Source of the DNA: Prosopocoilus inquinatus
Taxonomy: Eukaryota; Arthropoda; Insecta; Coleoptera; Lucanidae
NCBI GenBank assembly: GCA_036172665.1
Contig: CM069875.1
Location: 18,321,806 to 18,385,805 of the forward strand
DNA: 64,000 nucleotides
Direction of reading: 5' to 3'
The notes below the pieces were generated by a model, which saw nothing but the letters and a program-made list of their open reading frames with translations, had not been told where the DNA came from and searched no databases. A program made the position numbers and the translations under genes. Positions 8,600 to 19,720 of the stretch are shown in pieces; within the stretch, counting starts at the first letter, position 1; each line of letters begins with the position of its first letter.

Positions 8600-9700
8600 T
8601 GTTGTTATGAGATTCAATCTAATTTTTATTATAGTCCTGAATAAACTACTTTATACTGTTGTACATGATTTACCTTTTCCGATTGCTTTTTTATATTGTC
8701 ATGTTGATGAAATTGTTACCAGTATTCCTTGTGGTTCTGTGGTTTGATTTTGTCTGAATTTAACGAATTTTGTGATGAATTAAAATTTAAGATTGAAATA
8801 GAAAATAATAAAAAGCTTCCTTTCCTTGATGTGTTGCTTGAGCGATGTGACGATGGAAAGCTTATCATTGGTTGGTTCATAAAGCCTATCCATGCTGGCC
8901 AAAGCAACACGCTTTGGTTTAATTTTCGTCTATTCAACAATATTTTGGTTTTGGTTGGACATTTTTACATTGATTTAAACGGTTACGGTCAACGTACATG
9001 TTTTAAGGTGTCTAATAAACGCATACGTTATACCACTTTGATACAGAAACATCGTATTTAGTATATGGACGCCGATTTTTCAACATCTATTTCGCGGACA
9101 TTTTATCCTTTATTAAACGTATATGTGTGTTGCTTGGGGGTAGAATAACTAACTACCATTCTGTACACGCTCTAAGTAGTCTAAGTCAAATATTCGCTGT
9201 TTTAACATCCTTGAAACACAGGGTCATGGAGCTTTCTGATCCCAATTTGTGGCATAAGAATTTTGCTATCATTCAAAGTTTTGCCAAAAAAACTCATTGC
9301 CCATCTCTTGAACAAAAGATCCAATGCTTCACAATTAGAATTAACGCATACTCCCAATAAAGTCAAGTATTACAAAATTCCGTTTTTACCCAGTTTATCA
9401 CATAACCTTGCTAGAGTTTTAAATAATATTTAACAAAAAACTCCATTATTAGATCAATCTAATATTATATATAAATTATCAAATAGATTGTATGGGCTGC
9501 AATTCCTCTTATATTGATCATACAAAACAAAAATTATGTAATAGGATCAGAAATTACAAATATGATTGTAAACGTCATCAATCAAAAACTGAAAATACTG
9601 CTTTATCAACACACCATTTTTCCATGGGACACACATTTGATTTTGATAATGTCAAGATTTTAGATTACGGACCTATTATCACAACAGATTAATTTCTGAA
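8600..9700 (+). pseudogene. Penelope-like element remnant (RT C-terminus and GIY-YIG)
   Basis: A 5'-truncated, many-times-broken PLE. Near 8690-8720 the catalytic YVDD box survives as 'HVDE'. From 8760 to 8900 'FKIEIENNKKLPFLDVLLE' and 'GWFIKPIHAGQ' match the conserved part of PLE RT after the active site. 9200-9350 has 'LSDPNLWHKNFAII', and 9492-9692 holds a decayed GIY-YIG endonuclease ('CNSSYIDHTKQKLCNRI', with Asp for the usual Gly after YI, and 'GHTFDFDNVKILD'). Frames change at about 8750, 9061 and 9360. PLEs use this nuclease-RT pair for target-primed insertion; this copy is dead. Confidence 0.8.
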
Positions 9701-10485
9701 ATTATTTATATTAGGAATATCAAAAATTCTAGAAACTTAAAAACCGATGTACAAAATTTAAGAATTATTTATAATATATACATATATATAATATAATCTG
9801 ATTAATATCATACTTGCAATCGTTAGTGGGCTCATTTTTATAGATTAGCCATTACTTGGGAAACTGCACTCCAAGGTTTTTAAGTTGGCTAACTCTTTTT
9901 GCTCAATAAAAAACATTTTCATTCTGTCAGTTGGAGCACGTTCCAATTTTATTTTAAGTTTGTTTTAAATTGTTGCTAAATTACAAGATTTATTTTTAAT
10001 TATTACCTTAGGGTATTGCTTGACAATTGTCCAGCTATGTTTTGAACCATATTTTTTCCGCAAGGATAACCATTTTTGTAGCTACCAGTCTTAGGCTAAG
10101 CTTTAGTTTTTTCTCTTTTCCAGTTGCTGTTTCCTTTTTTTGTAACTCCGACCACTACGAGTTGTAGCTTTACATACGTTAATCAGAGGTAAAACTTTTT
10201 CTAAATTACGCAATTTTAAACAGAACTTATTTGTAACACCTTACAGGCTCTGGTGAATGAAATGAAAACCGAAACATTATTTTTTCAAATTGGAAACAAA
10301 AAGGTCTTAAATCAAAATTCCACTCGTTACGCACTTTTTGAGAGACACTGTATATGGAATGAATCTTTCAACGTCACTGAATAAGAAAAGTATTTTATCC
10401 TCCACCATTTATTTAAAAATAATTTACAACGAATATCGTTAATATCAATGTATTGTAAATGTTTATGCTGGCGATACTTAATTAC
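9701..10485. other. Unassigned, possibly PLE tail
   Basis: A+T-rich and without a recognisable frame. A short TA-repeat run lies at 9770-9795. Nothing else can be named before the next LTR. Confidence 0.4.
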
Positions 10486-10489
10486 GTAT

Positions 10490-10839
10490 TGTGGCGCGCC
10501 ACCCGGCTTAGCTCAAGGCGTCAAGAAGTCGGTTCGTTATGCGTCATTGGCTGCCATGCCACAGGGGTCTACATCGAACAAACTAGACTTTTCCGGCGAT
10601 GGAACAAACTCGAATCTTCCAGCGTGGAGAATTCGCGACGGCCGCAAACGATATAAAATCGGCCAAAGTTGACTCACCAGGCAGTCAAATTCTAATAGCG
10701 ATCGTCGAAGTTAGATTTTTAGTGTGTAAATAAATTGTTACAAATAAATTAGATTGTAAGCATTATTAAATTACGGTTAAGTTTCTATCAAGTGTTTTAT
10801 TCGTTTAAATAAATAAATTAAAACCCTAGAAGCGTAACA
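10490..10839 (+). repeat. 5' LTR of element 2
   Basis: Starts TGTGGCGCGCCACC and ends CGTAACA, preceded by the duplication GTAT. It contains a TATA box and downstream AATAAA motifs. It is followed at 10841 by a candidate PBS beginning TGGTGTCGGTGTGCGG, whose tRNA I could not identify. Confidence 0.95.
10652..10659 (+). promoter_or_regulatory. TATA box in 5' LTR of element 2
   Basis: TATAAAAT lies 160 bp into the LTR. The same motif is in the 3' LTR near 16577. It is the likely core promoter for the genomic RNA. Confidence 0.6.
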
Positions 10840-10936
10840 GTGGTGTCGGTGTGCGGGTTTGTGCAAATAAATAAACAATTTAAAGTAAATTAAATTTAAT
10901 CAGATTATTAAATAAGTACATTATCGGAAAAAAACA

Positions 10937-12517
10937 ATGGCTACGAGAAAAGTGTTGTTGAAAGACTTAAAAGTGGCCGAATTAAAAACCGAATTGGAAG
11001 AACGAGAGTTAGAAACCTGTGGTTTGAAAGGCGCACTTCAATAGCGTCTCCGATGCTATTTGTTGACAGCTGGTGAAGATCCAGAGATGTTCCTTTTCGA
11101 AATTTCGAGTGGTCCCGTCGATTTTAATAAAATCTTGAAGGATGAATTTCGAGAACAATCCAGAAATTTCAAGGACAAACTTCGAGAACAATCCAGAAAT
11201 TTAGACGAGAAGCTTCTAGAACAATCTGGAAATTTCAAGGAAGAACTTCGAGAACAATCTGGAAATTTCAAGGACGAACTTCGAGAACAATCCAGAAATT
11301 TGGACGAGAAGTTTCTAGAACAATCTGGAAAATTCAAGGACGAACTTCGAGAACAATCCAGAAATTTGGACGAGAAGTTTCAAGAACAGTCTGGAAATTT
11401 AGAGAAGCTTCGAGAACAATCCAGAAATTTAGAGGAGAAACTTCTAGAACAATCTGGAAATTTCGACAAATTACAAAATAAATTGTTGGAACAATCTAGA
11501 GACTTAGACGAGAAATTTCTAGAGCAATCCAGAAATTTCGACGAGAAACTTCTAGAACAGTGCGGAAATTTGAAGAGTGAATATCTAGAACAGACGAAAG
11601 GACTCGAAGATAAACTAGTGGTAAAAATATCGGAAGAAACAAGAAACCTGCAAGAAAATGTGGAAGAAATAATATTCCAGCAGGATAACAAAATCAAAAA
11701 TCTGGAACAAATCATGGCGGGGTTGTGAGTGTTCGGGGATCAGCCACCATTAGAAATACTAGAAAATAATGAAACCCGAATTGTGGAAGGACCAGCAGAA
11801 AATTCGAAATTGAAAATAAAACCACTAACGTTCGATGGAAAGTCTTCTTGGCCCAACTACTTCAAACAGTTCGAAGCAGCAGCAAATGCAAACAGATGGA
11901 CGGCCAGCGAAAAAGCCACTTCGTTAATTTCAACTTCTTTCTACAAGCTGGTGAATAGGATGGAAATGCGTTACGGACAGGCCCATCTGACCGAGGTATA
12001 CCATGCGCAGTTGAGGAATCGCTGTCAGAAATCCGGAGAAAGTCTTCAGGAATTCGAAGCAGATGTAGCGCGTCTGGCCCAGTTGGCATATCCCACAGCT
12101 CCTGTTGAATTCCTCAAATGTTTGACGGTGCAGACCTTTATAGATGGAATCCAGACAACCAGCAGGCATTGAGAATGACCCATCCGAAGACGTCCAAGAA
12201 CGCTTTGGCTTATGCCTTGGAATTTGAAGCGGCGAGACGAGTCTCAAGAGGGCATGTCAAGGTGCGAGCGGCTATGGACTTCCAAGAGGAAGAAGAGGAA
12301 GAATCCGCTAACGCCAAGGTGGGATACTGCTATAAAGGAGCGACCCAGGGAGTATACCACCGCCGAGTATGTTGGCCGCATTGTGGAACAGGTCTTCAAG
12401 CAGAAGAAGCCGCTGGTGTGGCCAGGAGGAAGGACATGTTCACAGGCGATGTCCAATGCCCAGACAGGATCCAAGGAAGCCACAGTTAAACTAAGCCGGG
12501 TCGGTGCAGAGGGGTAG
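10937..12517 (+). pseudogene. Gag of element 2: SAP-like motif, coiled-coil repeats, capsid, degenerate knuckle
   Basis: The ATG at 10937 opens a frame whose first 35 codons resemble a SAP motif ('LKVAELKTELEERELETCGL', a helix-turn-helix DNA-binding fold). TAG at 11042 interrupts it, and the same frame resumes through 11060-11725. That part is a long coiled coil of about 11-residue repeats ('LREQSRNLDEK' type). TGA at 11726 is followed in the same frame by a retrotransposon capsid region to about 12150 ('MEMRYGQAHLTEVYHAQLRNR', 'SLQEFEADVARLAQLAYPTAP'). After a frameshift come 'KTSKNALAYALEFEAARR' and an acidic stretch. In a third frame near 12410-12450 lies a damaged zinc knuckle. At least two stops and two shifts are present. 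Confidence 0.85.
11139..11620 (+). repeat. 33-bp tandem repeats inside element 2 gag
   Basis: Imperfect units of about 33 bp ('cttcgagaacaatccagaaa' core) follow each other, each coding 11 residues of the E-Q-S-(R/G)-N-(F/L) type. Units differ in length by codon steps in places, and the reading frame is kept. The protein prediction is a long alpha-helical coiled coil. Confidence 0.85.
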
Positions 12518-12598
12518 ACGCCGACCCGTATTCAAAGGCCCCCAAAGACGAAATCCAAACAAGTAATATCCCTACGGCAGTTAACCAGCAGTGTCTTC

Positions 12599-13831
12599 GT
12601 GGATGTTACCATTGATGACACTCCTCACACCATGTTGTTGGATACGGGTGCGACGAAGACCATCCTAAGACCCGACGTCATTAAGTCATCTGGACGCACC
12701 GAGCCGACCAAGTGGAGACTGAAAACTGCAACTGGAACATCAGCAACTGTCCACGGTGAAGTAGAGGTTATCATCACCATTGGTTCAACTCAAATAAAAC
12801 ACCGTGCACTGGTGCCAGATATAGAGGACGAGGCAATTTTGGGCATGGACGTCATGTGTGCCCACGGGTTTCAATTGGACTTAAAGCGTGGCGTAATGGT
12901 GGTCAATAATGAGGAGTTGGTTCTACATCAACGAGGAGACGTGGCCGCTCGAGTAGTCCTCGCTGAAGACGTTGTATTACCCAGCAGGACTGAGGTTATC
13001 GTCGACACAAAATGGAACGGTGTTTTTCAAGATGGGCAAGTCATTATGGTTGAACCTAATACTGATGATCAGAAGATTGGAAAAGGAGTCCTCGTTGGGA
13101 AAATGTTGTTGACGGCGAAGAAGGAAGTACCCGTCCGCCTGATGAACGTCAATTGTTTCTCCGTCAGTATCAAGAAAGGAACCATCTTGGGAAGCTGCAC
13201 CATGGTGTCCTCCATCTCCCGCCACCTTGAAGCAAACGTGCCAGAAGCGAAAGTCCCAAGGAAATTATGGGAAATGGTTATGTCAACAGCCCAGGAATTG
13301 ACTCCAGACCAGAAGACAAAAGCAAAGAATCTGATCGGCCGCTATCAAGATGTATTTGAGGTACAAAATGGATCCAAGGGAAGAACTGATGTAGTGAAAT
13401 ACAAAATAGAGACTGGAGAAGAAAGACCTATCCGTCAAGCTCCAAGGCGATTACCGTTGGCGAAGCGTGAGGAAGCGGAACGCATTATTCGTGAGATGGA
13501 AAAGGATAATGTAATAGAACCATCAAGCAGTCCGTGGGCGTCACCAGTAGTGCTTGGGAAGAAGAAGGATGGGTCCACCAGGTTCTGTGTAGACTACCGG
13601 TTACTCAACAATGTCACCAAGAAGGACAGCTATCCCCTGCCACGGATTGATGATACTCTGGACACCCTGGCCGGCTCAAGGATCTTCTCAACTTTGGACT
13701 TAAAGAGTGGATATTGGCAAGTGGAGCTGGCGCCTGAAGATCGAGAAAAGACGGCGTTTTCCATTGGTATGGGTCTGTGGCAGTTCACAGTGATGCCATT
13801 CGGGTTATATAATGCCCCAGCGACATTCTAG
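12599..13831 (+). pseudogene. Protease and N-terminal reverse transcriptase of element 2
   Basis: A 410-residue frame, open somewhat further upstream. Protease: 'MLLDTGATKTIL' with D-T-G-A at residues 15-18, and 'AILGMDVM' near residue 85, the usual second block. RT: 'PSSSPWASPVVLGKKKDG', 'RFCVDYRLLN', motif A 'FSTLDLKSGYWQVE' with the catalytic Asp intact, and 'VMPFGLYNAPATF'. TAG at 13829-13831 then splits RT just before the YLDD box. The downstream frame is in the same phase, so this is a single nonsense change, not a programmed junction. Confidence 0.88.
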
Positions 13832-13837
13832 AGGTTA

Positions 13838-16597
13838 ATGGACACGGTTCTGAAAGGTCTGTCCTGGACAACGTGCATGGTGTACCTTGACGACATAATT
13901 GTCGTGGGAAAGACGTTCGATGACCACCTAAGGAACCTGGAAGGAGTGTTCCAGCGGCTTCGCGGAGCTGGACTAAAGCTTAGCCTCAAGAAGTGTCACC
14001 TGTTCCAGAAGGAAGTAAATTACCTGGGGCACATTGTTAATGGAAATGGAATCGCCGTGGACCCTGTGAAGATTCAGGTGGTGAAAGACAGGCCAACTCC
14101 CGGAAATAAACACCAAATAAGGAGTTTCCTTGGCCTGTGCACTTACTATCGGCGCGACGTTCCTGGATTTGCAGACATTGCTAAGCCGTTGACAAAACTC
14201 ACTGAAGAAGGTCGTCCATTTGAATGGGACCAACAGTGTCAAATTGGCTTTGAACAACTAAAGCAGTACTTGATTAGTGCTTCTATTCTGAGTTATCCTC
14301 TCCCGGAAGGAAAATTCGTCGTGGACACAGATGCCGATGCTTTGTCGAGAAGACCCTGTGCCGAAGACTGTAAGCACTGTAGTCGTTTGGACGAGAAAGT
14401 AGCCACGACTGCGAGGACAGCCATTGTTGACGACAAATGGCAAGGCGAAGAACTGCGAACAGACCAGGAGAACGACCCGGATTTGAAATTAGTGCTAGAG
14501 TGGAAAAGCAGGGACGCGAGGCCTACCTGGGAAGAGGTAGCACCCTGTGCACCGTTCGTAAAATCATACTGGGCGCAGTGGGACTCTATAGTGTTGGATC
14601 GTGGTCTTCTGAGACGAAGCATAGAGAATCAGGAAGGCATAGAACAGAAGACACAGTTACTAATCCCCAAAAATAGGGTGCCAGAAGTTCTGAGGGAACT
14701 TCACGATGGAACTTCGGGAGGGCATCTGGGAGTTAAGAAGACTATGGAGAAGGTGCGCGAAAGATTTTACTGGGTGAACTGCAAGGAAGACGTGAAGGAT
14801 TGGTGCAGAAAGTGTGCAGCCTGCGCAGCCAGTAACGGTCCCCACAGGCGGGGTAAGGCCCCCATGAGACAGTACAACGTTGGAAGTCCTTTTGAGAGAG
14901 TTGCCATCAATGTAGCCGGCCCGTTTCCAGAAACAAATGGTGGAAACAAGTACATAGTCGTGGTAATGGACTACTTTAGCAAGTGGGTTGAAGCTTACGG
15001 CCTACCTAACCAAGAGGCAGTCACTATTGCGGAAGTCCTTGTCAGGGAATGGATCAGTCGGTATGGTGCACCTATGGAACTGCATTCAGACCAAGGAAGG
15101 AACTTTGAATCGGCCTTGTTCAAGAACGCGTGTACTCTGCTCGGCATACGAAAAACTAGAACAACTGCACTCCACCCACAGTCGGACGGAATGGTGGAAA
15201 GGTTCAATAGAACCATCAACCAACATTTGTCCAAGGTCGTTTCCAATCATCAGAGGGACTGGGACACGTACATCCCCCTGTTTCTAATGGCATACCGCTC
15301 ATCTGTTCATGAGACAAAAGGGGAGACTCCCGCGAAAGTGGTATTCGGGCGAGAGCCGAGACTGCCCTGCGACCTGAAGTTTGGTGTGAATCCTGGCGAA
15401 GTCTCTGCCGACGAAGATTACGTGAGCAAATTACGCAGGAAAATGGATGATATCCACAACCAAGTGCGTCACAATATACAGACGGCCAGCGATCGGATGA
15501 AGGAGCACTATGACATCAACGCTCAACACGGGGGATACCAACCTGGAGCACTGGTCTGGCTTTATAACCCCCAAAGACGTCGAGGCCTCTCCCCAAAATT
15601 GCAGACCTCTTGGGAAGGTCCTTACAAAGTGATGAAACGGATCAACGACGTCGTTTACCGCATCAAGGAGGTCCCCCATGGCAAACCCAAAGTAATCCAC
15701 TTCAACCGGAGAGCCCCTTACCATGGAGAAGCAGATGAAGGGACAGTACAAAGGGCGCAAGTTTCCGAAGTGAACTTCGAAACCTTCATGTCTCATCACG
15801 CCGAAGGAAGCAAGGCACGGTTTGGAGTGACCACGGAGAAGCAACAAGATCTCTTTAAAGTGCCACTGGAGTACAGTCTGGCCCACTGCGTAGCAGAAGA
15901 CCTGAAAATGTCCAAAGGAATTGCTCAGGTGTTTAGGAAGAAATTTTGCCAAATCGAGGAGCTACGAGGACAGCATCCCATGGTAGGCAAGAGCTTGCAG
16001 ATCATTGATTCGACGGCAGATCGGAGGCGCCACGTGCATTATTTAGTCACTAAGAAGACATCAAGCGGTAAACCTGACTATCAAAGTATGTGGAGAGCCC
16101 TATATAGCCTGAGGAGACAGCTAATAGAGAACCATCAGATGAAGTTAGCCATCCCCAAATTGGGCTGCGGATTGGACGGACTAGACAGGAGAGTAATTCG
16201 ACGCATGCTGGAAGTCATCTTCCACAGAACGGGAATTGAAGTCCTAGTCTGCAGCCACCACCCACAGGCAACAGTCAGCAACAGCAAAACCGTAGACTGC
16301 TACTTCTTCCAGACGGGAAGTTGCAAGAATGGGCCAGCATGTCGATTCCGACACCCTCCTTCAAGACTATCACCAGGAACATTTCGAGACGAAACGTTTT
16401 TAAGAAGGGGGCAGTGTGGCGCGCCACCCGGCTTAGCTCAAGGCGTCAAGAAGTCGGTTCGTTATGCGTCATTGGCTGCCACGCCACCGGGGTCTACATC
16501 GAACAGACTAGATTTTTCCGGCGATGGAACAAACTCGAATCTTCCAGCGTGGAGAATTCGCGACGGCCGCAAACGATATAAAATCGGCCAAAGTTGA
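13838..16597 (+). CDS. RT C-terminus, integrase, macro domain and CCCH zinc finger of element 2
   Basis: This 919-residue frame holds 'YLDD' (residues 16-19), RT thumb and connection, then jumps at residues 163-167 ('VVDTDADALSRRPC') from the first RNase H block to its last, so most of RNase H is deleted. Integrase: zinc domain H289, H296, C323, C326; the catalytic triad reads N358, D418, E454, so the first Asp is Asn. A GPY/F-like module lies near 580-625. Residues 670-805 (15845-16252) form a TARG1/OARD1-type macro domain ('LAHCVAEDLKM', 'HYLVTKK', 'PKLGCGLD') with K739 and D780 retained. Residues 821-839 form a CCCH finger (C-x7-C-x5-C-x3-H). The frame runs on into the 3' LTR. Confidence 0.9.
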   Translation: MDTVLKGLSWTTCMVYLDDIIVVGKTFDDHLRNLEGVFQRLRGAGLKLSLKKCHLFQKEVNYLGHIVNGNGIAVDPVKIQVVKDRPTPGNKHQIRSFLGLCTYYRRDVPGFADIAKPLTKLTEEGRPFEWDQQCQIGFEQLKQYLISASILSYPLPEGKFVVDTDADALSRRPCAEDCKHCSRLDEKVATTARTAIVDDKWQGEELRTDQENDPDLKLVLEWKSRDARPTWEEVAPCAPFVKSYWAQWDSIVLDRGLLRRSIENQEGIEQKTQLLIPKNRVPEVLRELHDGTSGGHLGVKKTMEKVRERFYWVNCKEDVKDWCRKCAACAASNGPHRRGKAPMRQYNVGSPFERVAINVAGPFPETNGGNKYIVVVMDYFSKWVEAYGLPNQEAVTIAEVLVREWISRYGAPMELHSDQGRNFESALFKNACTLLGIRKTRTTALHPQSDGMVERFNRTINQHLSKVVSNHQRDWDTYIPLFLMAYRSSVHETKGETPAKVVFGREPRLPCDLKFGVNPGEVSADEDYVSKLRRKMDDIHNQVRHNIQTASDRMKEHYDINAQHGGYQPGALVWLYNPQRRRGLSPKLQTSWEGPYKVMKRINDVVYRIKEVPHGKPKVIHFNRRAPYHGEADEGTVQRAQVSEVNFETFMSHHAEGSKARFGVTTEKQQDLFKVPLEYSLAHCVAEDLKMSKGIAQVFRKKFCQIEELRGQHPMVGKSLQIIDSTADRRRHVHYLVTKKTSSGKPDYQSMWRALYSLRRQLIENHQMKLAIPKLGCGLDGLDRRVIRRMLEVIFHRTGIEVLVCSHHPQATVSNSKTVDCYFFQTGSCKNGPACRFRHPPSRLSPGTFRDETFLRRGQCGAPPGLAQGVKKSVRYASLAATPPGSTSNRLDFSGDGTNSNLPAWRIRDGRKRYKIGQS
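16402..16414 (+). other. Polypurine tract of element 2
   Basis: AAGAAGGGGGCAG directly precedes the 3' LTR, the expected place for the plus-strand primer. It lies inside the long open frame. Confidence 0.75.
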
Positions 16598-16764
16598 CTC
16601 ACCAGGCAGTCGAATTCTAACAGCGATCGTCGAAGTTAGATTTTTAGTGTGTAAATAAATTGTTACAAATAAATTAGTTTTTAAGCTTTATTAAATTACG
16701 GTTAAGTTTCTATCAAGTGTTTTATTCGTTTAAATAAATTAATTAAAACCCTAGAAACGTAACA
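16415..16764 (+). repeat. 3' LTR of element 2
   Basis: Same ends and length as the 5' LTR, with about 11 substitutions. Followed by the duplication GTAT (16765-16768). It supplies the AATAAA signals and the stop codon of the pol frame. Confidence 0.95.
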
Positions 16765-16768
16765 GTAT

Positions 16769-17963
16769 TTTTTAGGTTTTCAGTTTTTTTTTTGTGGAAA
16801 GAAAGCAAACTGTAACTGTAACTAGAAAATGCAGCAGATGATTTCGTTAGAGCTGGGACAATAAATTATAACGTAGATATCAAATTAGCAACTCATGATT
16901 GTGAAATTTAGGTAGAGTAAAATTGATGTGATGTTCGGTAATAAGTTCTCTCCAATTCTTTTCCAATTCAGTTTTTTCCTCAGCGATTCAATCGAAATTC
17001 GATACCTCATTTCATATAAGAATCGTGTCCCTTTCAGAATGAAATTTCCTAAATTTTCTCTTCGCGTCCCCGTTCATAGTCGAATTGAAAGATGAGTTAC
17101 GATAGGAGGCAGTAAAAATTGCATTAGAGCTCACGTCACGTTCCGACTGTTATTCCTCGTTTAGAGCGGCCGCTCCTGATAACGCTGATTTACTCGAAGC
17201 CATATATAGATAATGTAATGAAAAAGTATGGCAGCGACGTGGCATTGTAAACTATTGCTTTGTTGAATTTTACATTCTACTCTGCAAATAAGAACAACAT
17301 GCCTGCCTAACTGTTCACAACTTATTTTGAAATATGGATGCAATATTTATAAATTCGCTTCGTTCTCTTTTATATTATGACTTATGGTTGTGACATTATG
17401 GATATTATTTGCTGACGCTAAATTTTACTCTTAATGGTTGTGTCATTTATTGCATCCAGTGAAACAAATCATCATTAATACGAGCTGTATGCTGGCAAAC
17501 ATAATTGCAGACTCTCTCAAAGTACCTCAACCAGAAAATAAACGCTTATATTCGTCTGACTTGCTCATCTCTGTGCAATATTAGAACTTGATAAAACTAA
17601 AAATTTATTTTATGGTTCTTTGAGCATCACTGTGTGCATGTCTTCCAGTGTGAAGTAGCCCTCATCTTCGTAGTTTCAAAAATTATTGAAAACTGCTTGG
17701 AACCTCAGTAAATAGTGTCCCCGAAATTAAAATAATTTGTCCTTTATGTTACAATTGGGTGGACTTGCTTCAAAAAATGGATTATACATTTAATGTAGAT
17801 GTTCTTTTTTCATTTTCTAATTCTAGATATACATAGATATTCCTATGAAAAAGATTTCGAAATATTTATCCACATGTCAATAACACTTTTAAAATATTGG
17901 CGTTTTCGAACAAGTTTACAAGCTTCATACCGAAAAAAGTAAATAAAAGCTGAAAAAAGTTAA
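16769..17963. other. Unassigned A+T-rich DNA
   Basis: No convincing frame, repeat pair or RNA gene seen. Confidence 0.4.
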
Positions 17964-18420
17964 TAAAAAATTTTCTTATCACAATAAGTTTATATTCATA
18001 GATATGCCTTTCGACAGCTAAGTTGTCATCTTCAGTACACTCACAAGCATCCGCACATCACTCACAAGTTAAAAAAAACACCTCACAATAAGTCGCACAT
18101 TAAACACTCACAAGTTAAAAGCACTTTGGTTTGTATGAACGGGATGTCATCTCGCCAAATCTCCAATACAAGATTTCATGATGTACTTTTAGTTTGTGGG
18201 CGTTTAAACACACAAACTAAAAGCACTTCATGAAATCTTCCGCTGGAGATTTGGCGAGGAGAATATCCGATTCATACCTACCAAAGAAAGATTTCATGAA
18301 GTACTTTTAACTTGTGATGGCAGCTTACCTATCGAAATATGTATATAGATACATATTATATTACCATAAGCTTATATCCATACCCATAGGGATATAAGCT
18401 TATTGTAAGAGAATTTTTTA
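17964..18420. repeat. Fold-back element with hammerhead-like ends
   Basis: The outer arms (17964-18000 and 18385-18420) are inverted copies. Inside, the minus strand at about 17998-18040 reads CTGAAGA, a GACA/TGTC stem and GAAA, the hammerhead core, but stem III is poor. The same motif set appears in a better copy at 43967-44007. A partner near 18318-18350 on the plus strand is more damaged. Probably an internally deleted Penelope-type derivative. Confidence 0.5.
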
Positions 18421-19720
18421 TATACTTTTTTCTAAACCACTTTTTGGTTTATCATCTTGAGCTTCATAATAATCACACTTTTCTTCTTTATTATGTTCTT
18501 TCAAAAATACATGAGTCACTTTGAAACCAGATGTACGTAATAGTTTACTATGTCGAATGAAACAAGTCATCGCTAAAATGCATGGCTCTATTAATACAAG
18601 TTATTTAGTGCAAATACAAACTCACTAATTATTCACCGTAGCGAAGGTTTCGCTGTAAAATTAAATTGTTCGAGTTTACGTGGCAATAAAGCTCCATTAA
18701 CCCAAATAACGTTTATTGTAACTAATGTGTGCAACAGACGGAAGTAACTATTAAGGGTCGATTGAAAGATTTGAAAAAAAGTCAGAGAGGCTACGCTTTT
18801 TAGCAGATAAACGGCGCAGCGCTGCAAATTAATTTAAACTGTTATCTGTGTTGACTTTAATTAAAATAATGTTTATCCAACCTCTGTGACTTCGCTTTTT
18901 TGCGAGTGCTCATATTGGTCAGTTGACTATTAAATCAAGAACGACAAATTTATAACGTTATTAAAGTTAACCCAAAATCCCAGAGGTTAAATGTGATAAA
19001 TTGTTGTCAAACTTTGGCGTTTTCCTTACATTAAATCGTCCTTGGAAGCTACAGACAAAAAAGAATTTATTGCAAAATGATTACTGGCAAGAATTGGAAA
19101 TGCTGTAGGCCATAGGATAATAAAATAACTGAAAGTACCGTACAGAATTCCCAATTAGTAGAGTTACTTGAAGGTTAAAATTTGCTTGTGATGAGAAACT
19201 ATCATTGAAATTCATTAAATTTATAATGTTGAATTAATTTCATATGCCGAGTCCTTTAACAAATTTTGGATTCATGACATTTCTAACAGTCGAAAATTCC
19301 AAGGCTTTATGATATGATAGCTTTTTATCATTATAAAATCAGTTTTTATTGCCAAAATATTGTATTTGTGAAAGTGTACCTGTTTTAAAGGGACACAACT
19401 GTACAGCTGCGGACAGAAAATTTCGAATACCGTTGATATTCACCCAATATTACAGTGTGAACCAATCTTTAGCAACAAGCAATCTCACTTTTTGTTTTAG
19501 TCCTATTCATGCCTGTTATTTTGACAACAAGAGCAAAAATATTAATCGCAGAATGTAATTGATTGCGATTAACTGGCAGATCACAGCCCCGTAAAAAAAT
19601 TGGTTCAGATCTGGAGGTCAGACTATGTCTACTGCATGTTTTCGAGGTCGTTCAATCTGAATCCGCGATCCATTTAACTCTATCACTTCAGGTTTTACCA
19701 GTACCCCCTAATATAACACT
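18421..19720. other. Unassigned A+T-rich DNA
   Basis: Only short frames on either strand; none resembles a known protein. No repeat structure recognised. Confidence 0.4.

Larger units (their letters stand above)
10490..16764 (+). mobile_element. Ty3/Gypsy LTR retrotransposon 2 (complete, with C-terminal macro domain)
   Basis: Two 350-bp LTRs (10490-10839 and 16415-16764), TG...CA ends and an exact 4-bp target duplication GTAT (10486-10489, 16765-16768) delimit a 6275-bp element. Order: LTR, Gag (SAP-like N-terminus, coiled-coil repeats, capsid, degenerate zinc knuckle), protease, RT, integrase, macro domain, CCCH zinc finger, purine tract, LTR. About 11 differences by eye between the LTRs suggest roughly 3% divergence. 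Internal stops, frameshifts and loss of most of RNase H make this copy non-autonomous. Confidence 0.93.

Noticed and set aside
11726..11728. Programmed read-through of TGA between coiled coil and capsid in element 2
   Set aside because: Another in-frame stop (11042) and later frameshifts show general decay; no conserved context could be shown.
1..16764. G-to-A editing as the cause of several lost catalytic residues (Cys to Tyr, Asp to Asn)
   Set aside because: Other lesions are of other types (GAC to TAC, stops, indels), and too few sites are readable by eye to claim a bias.
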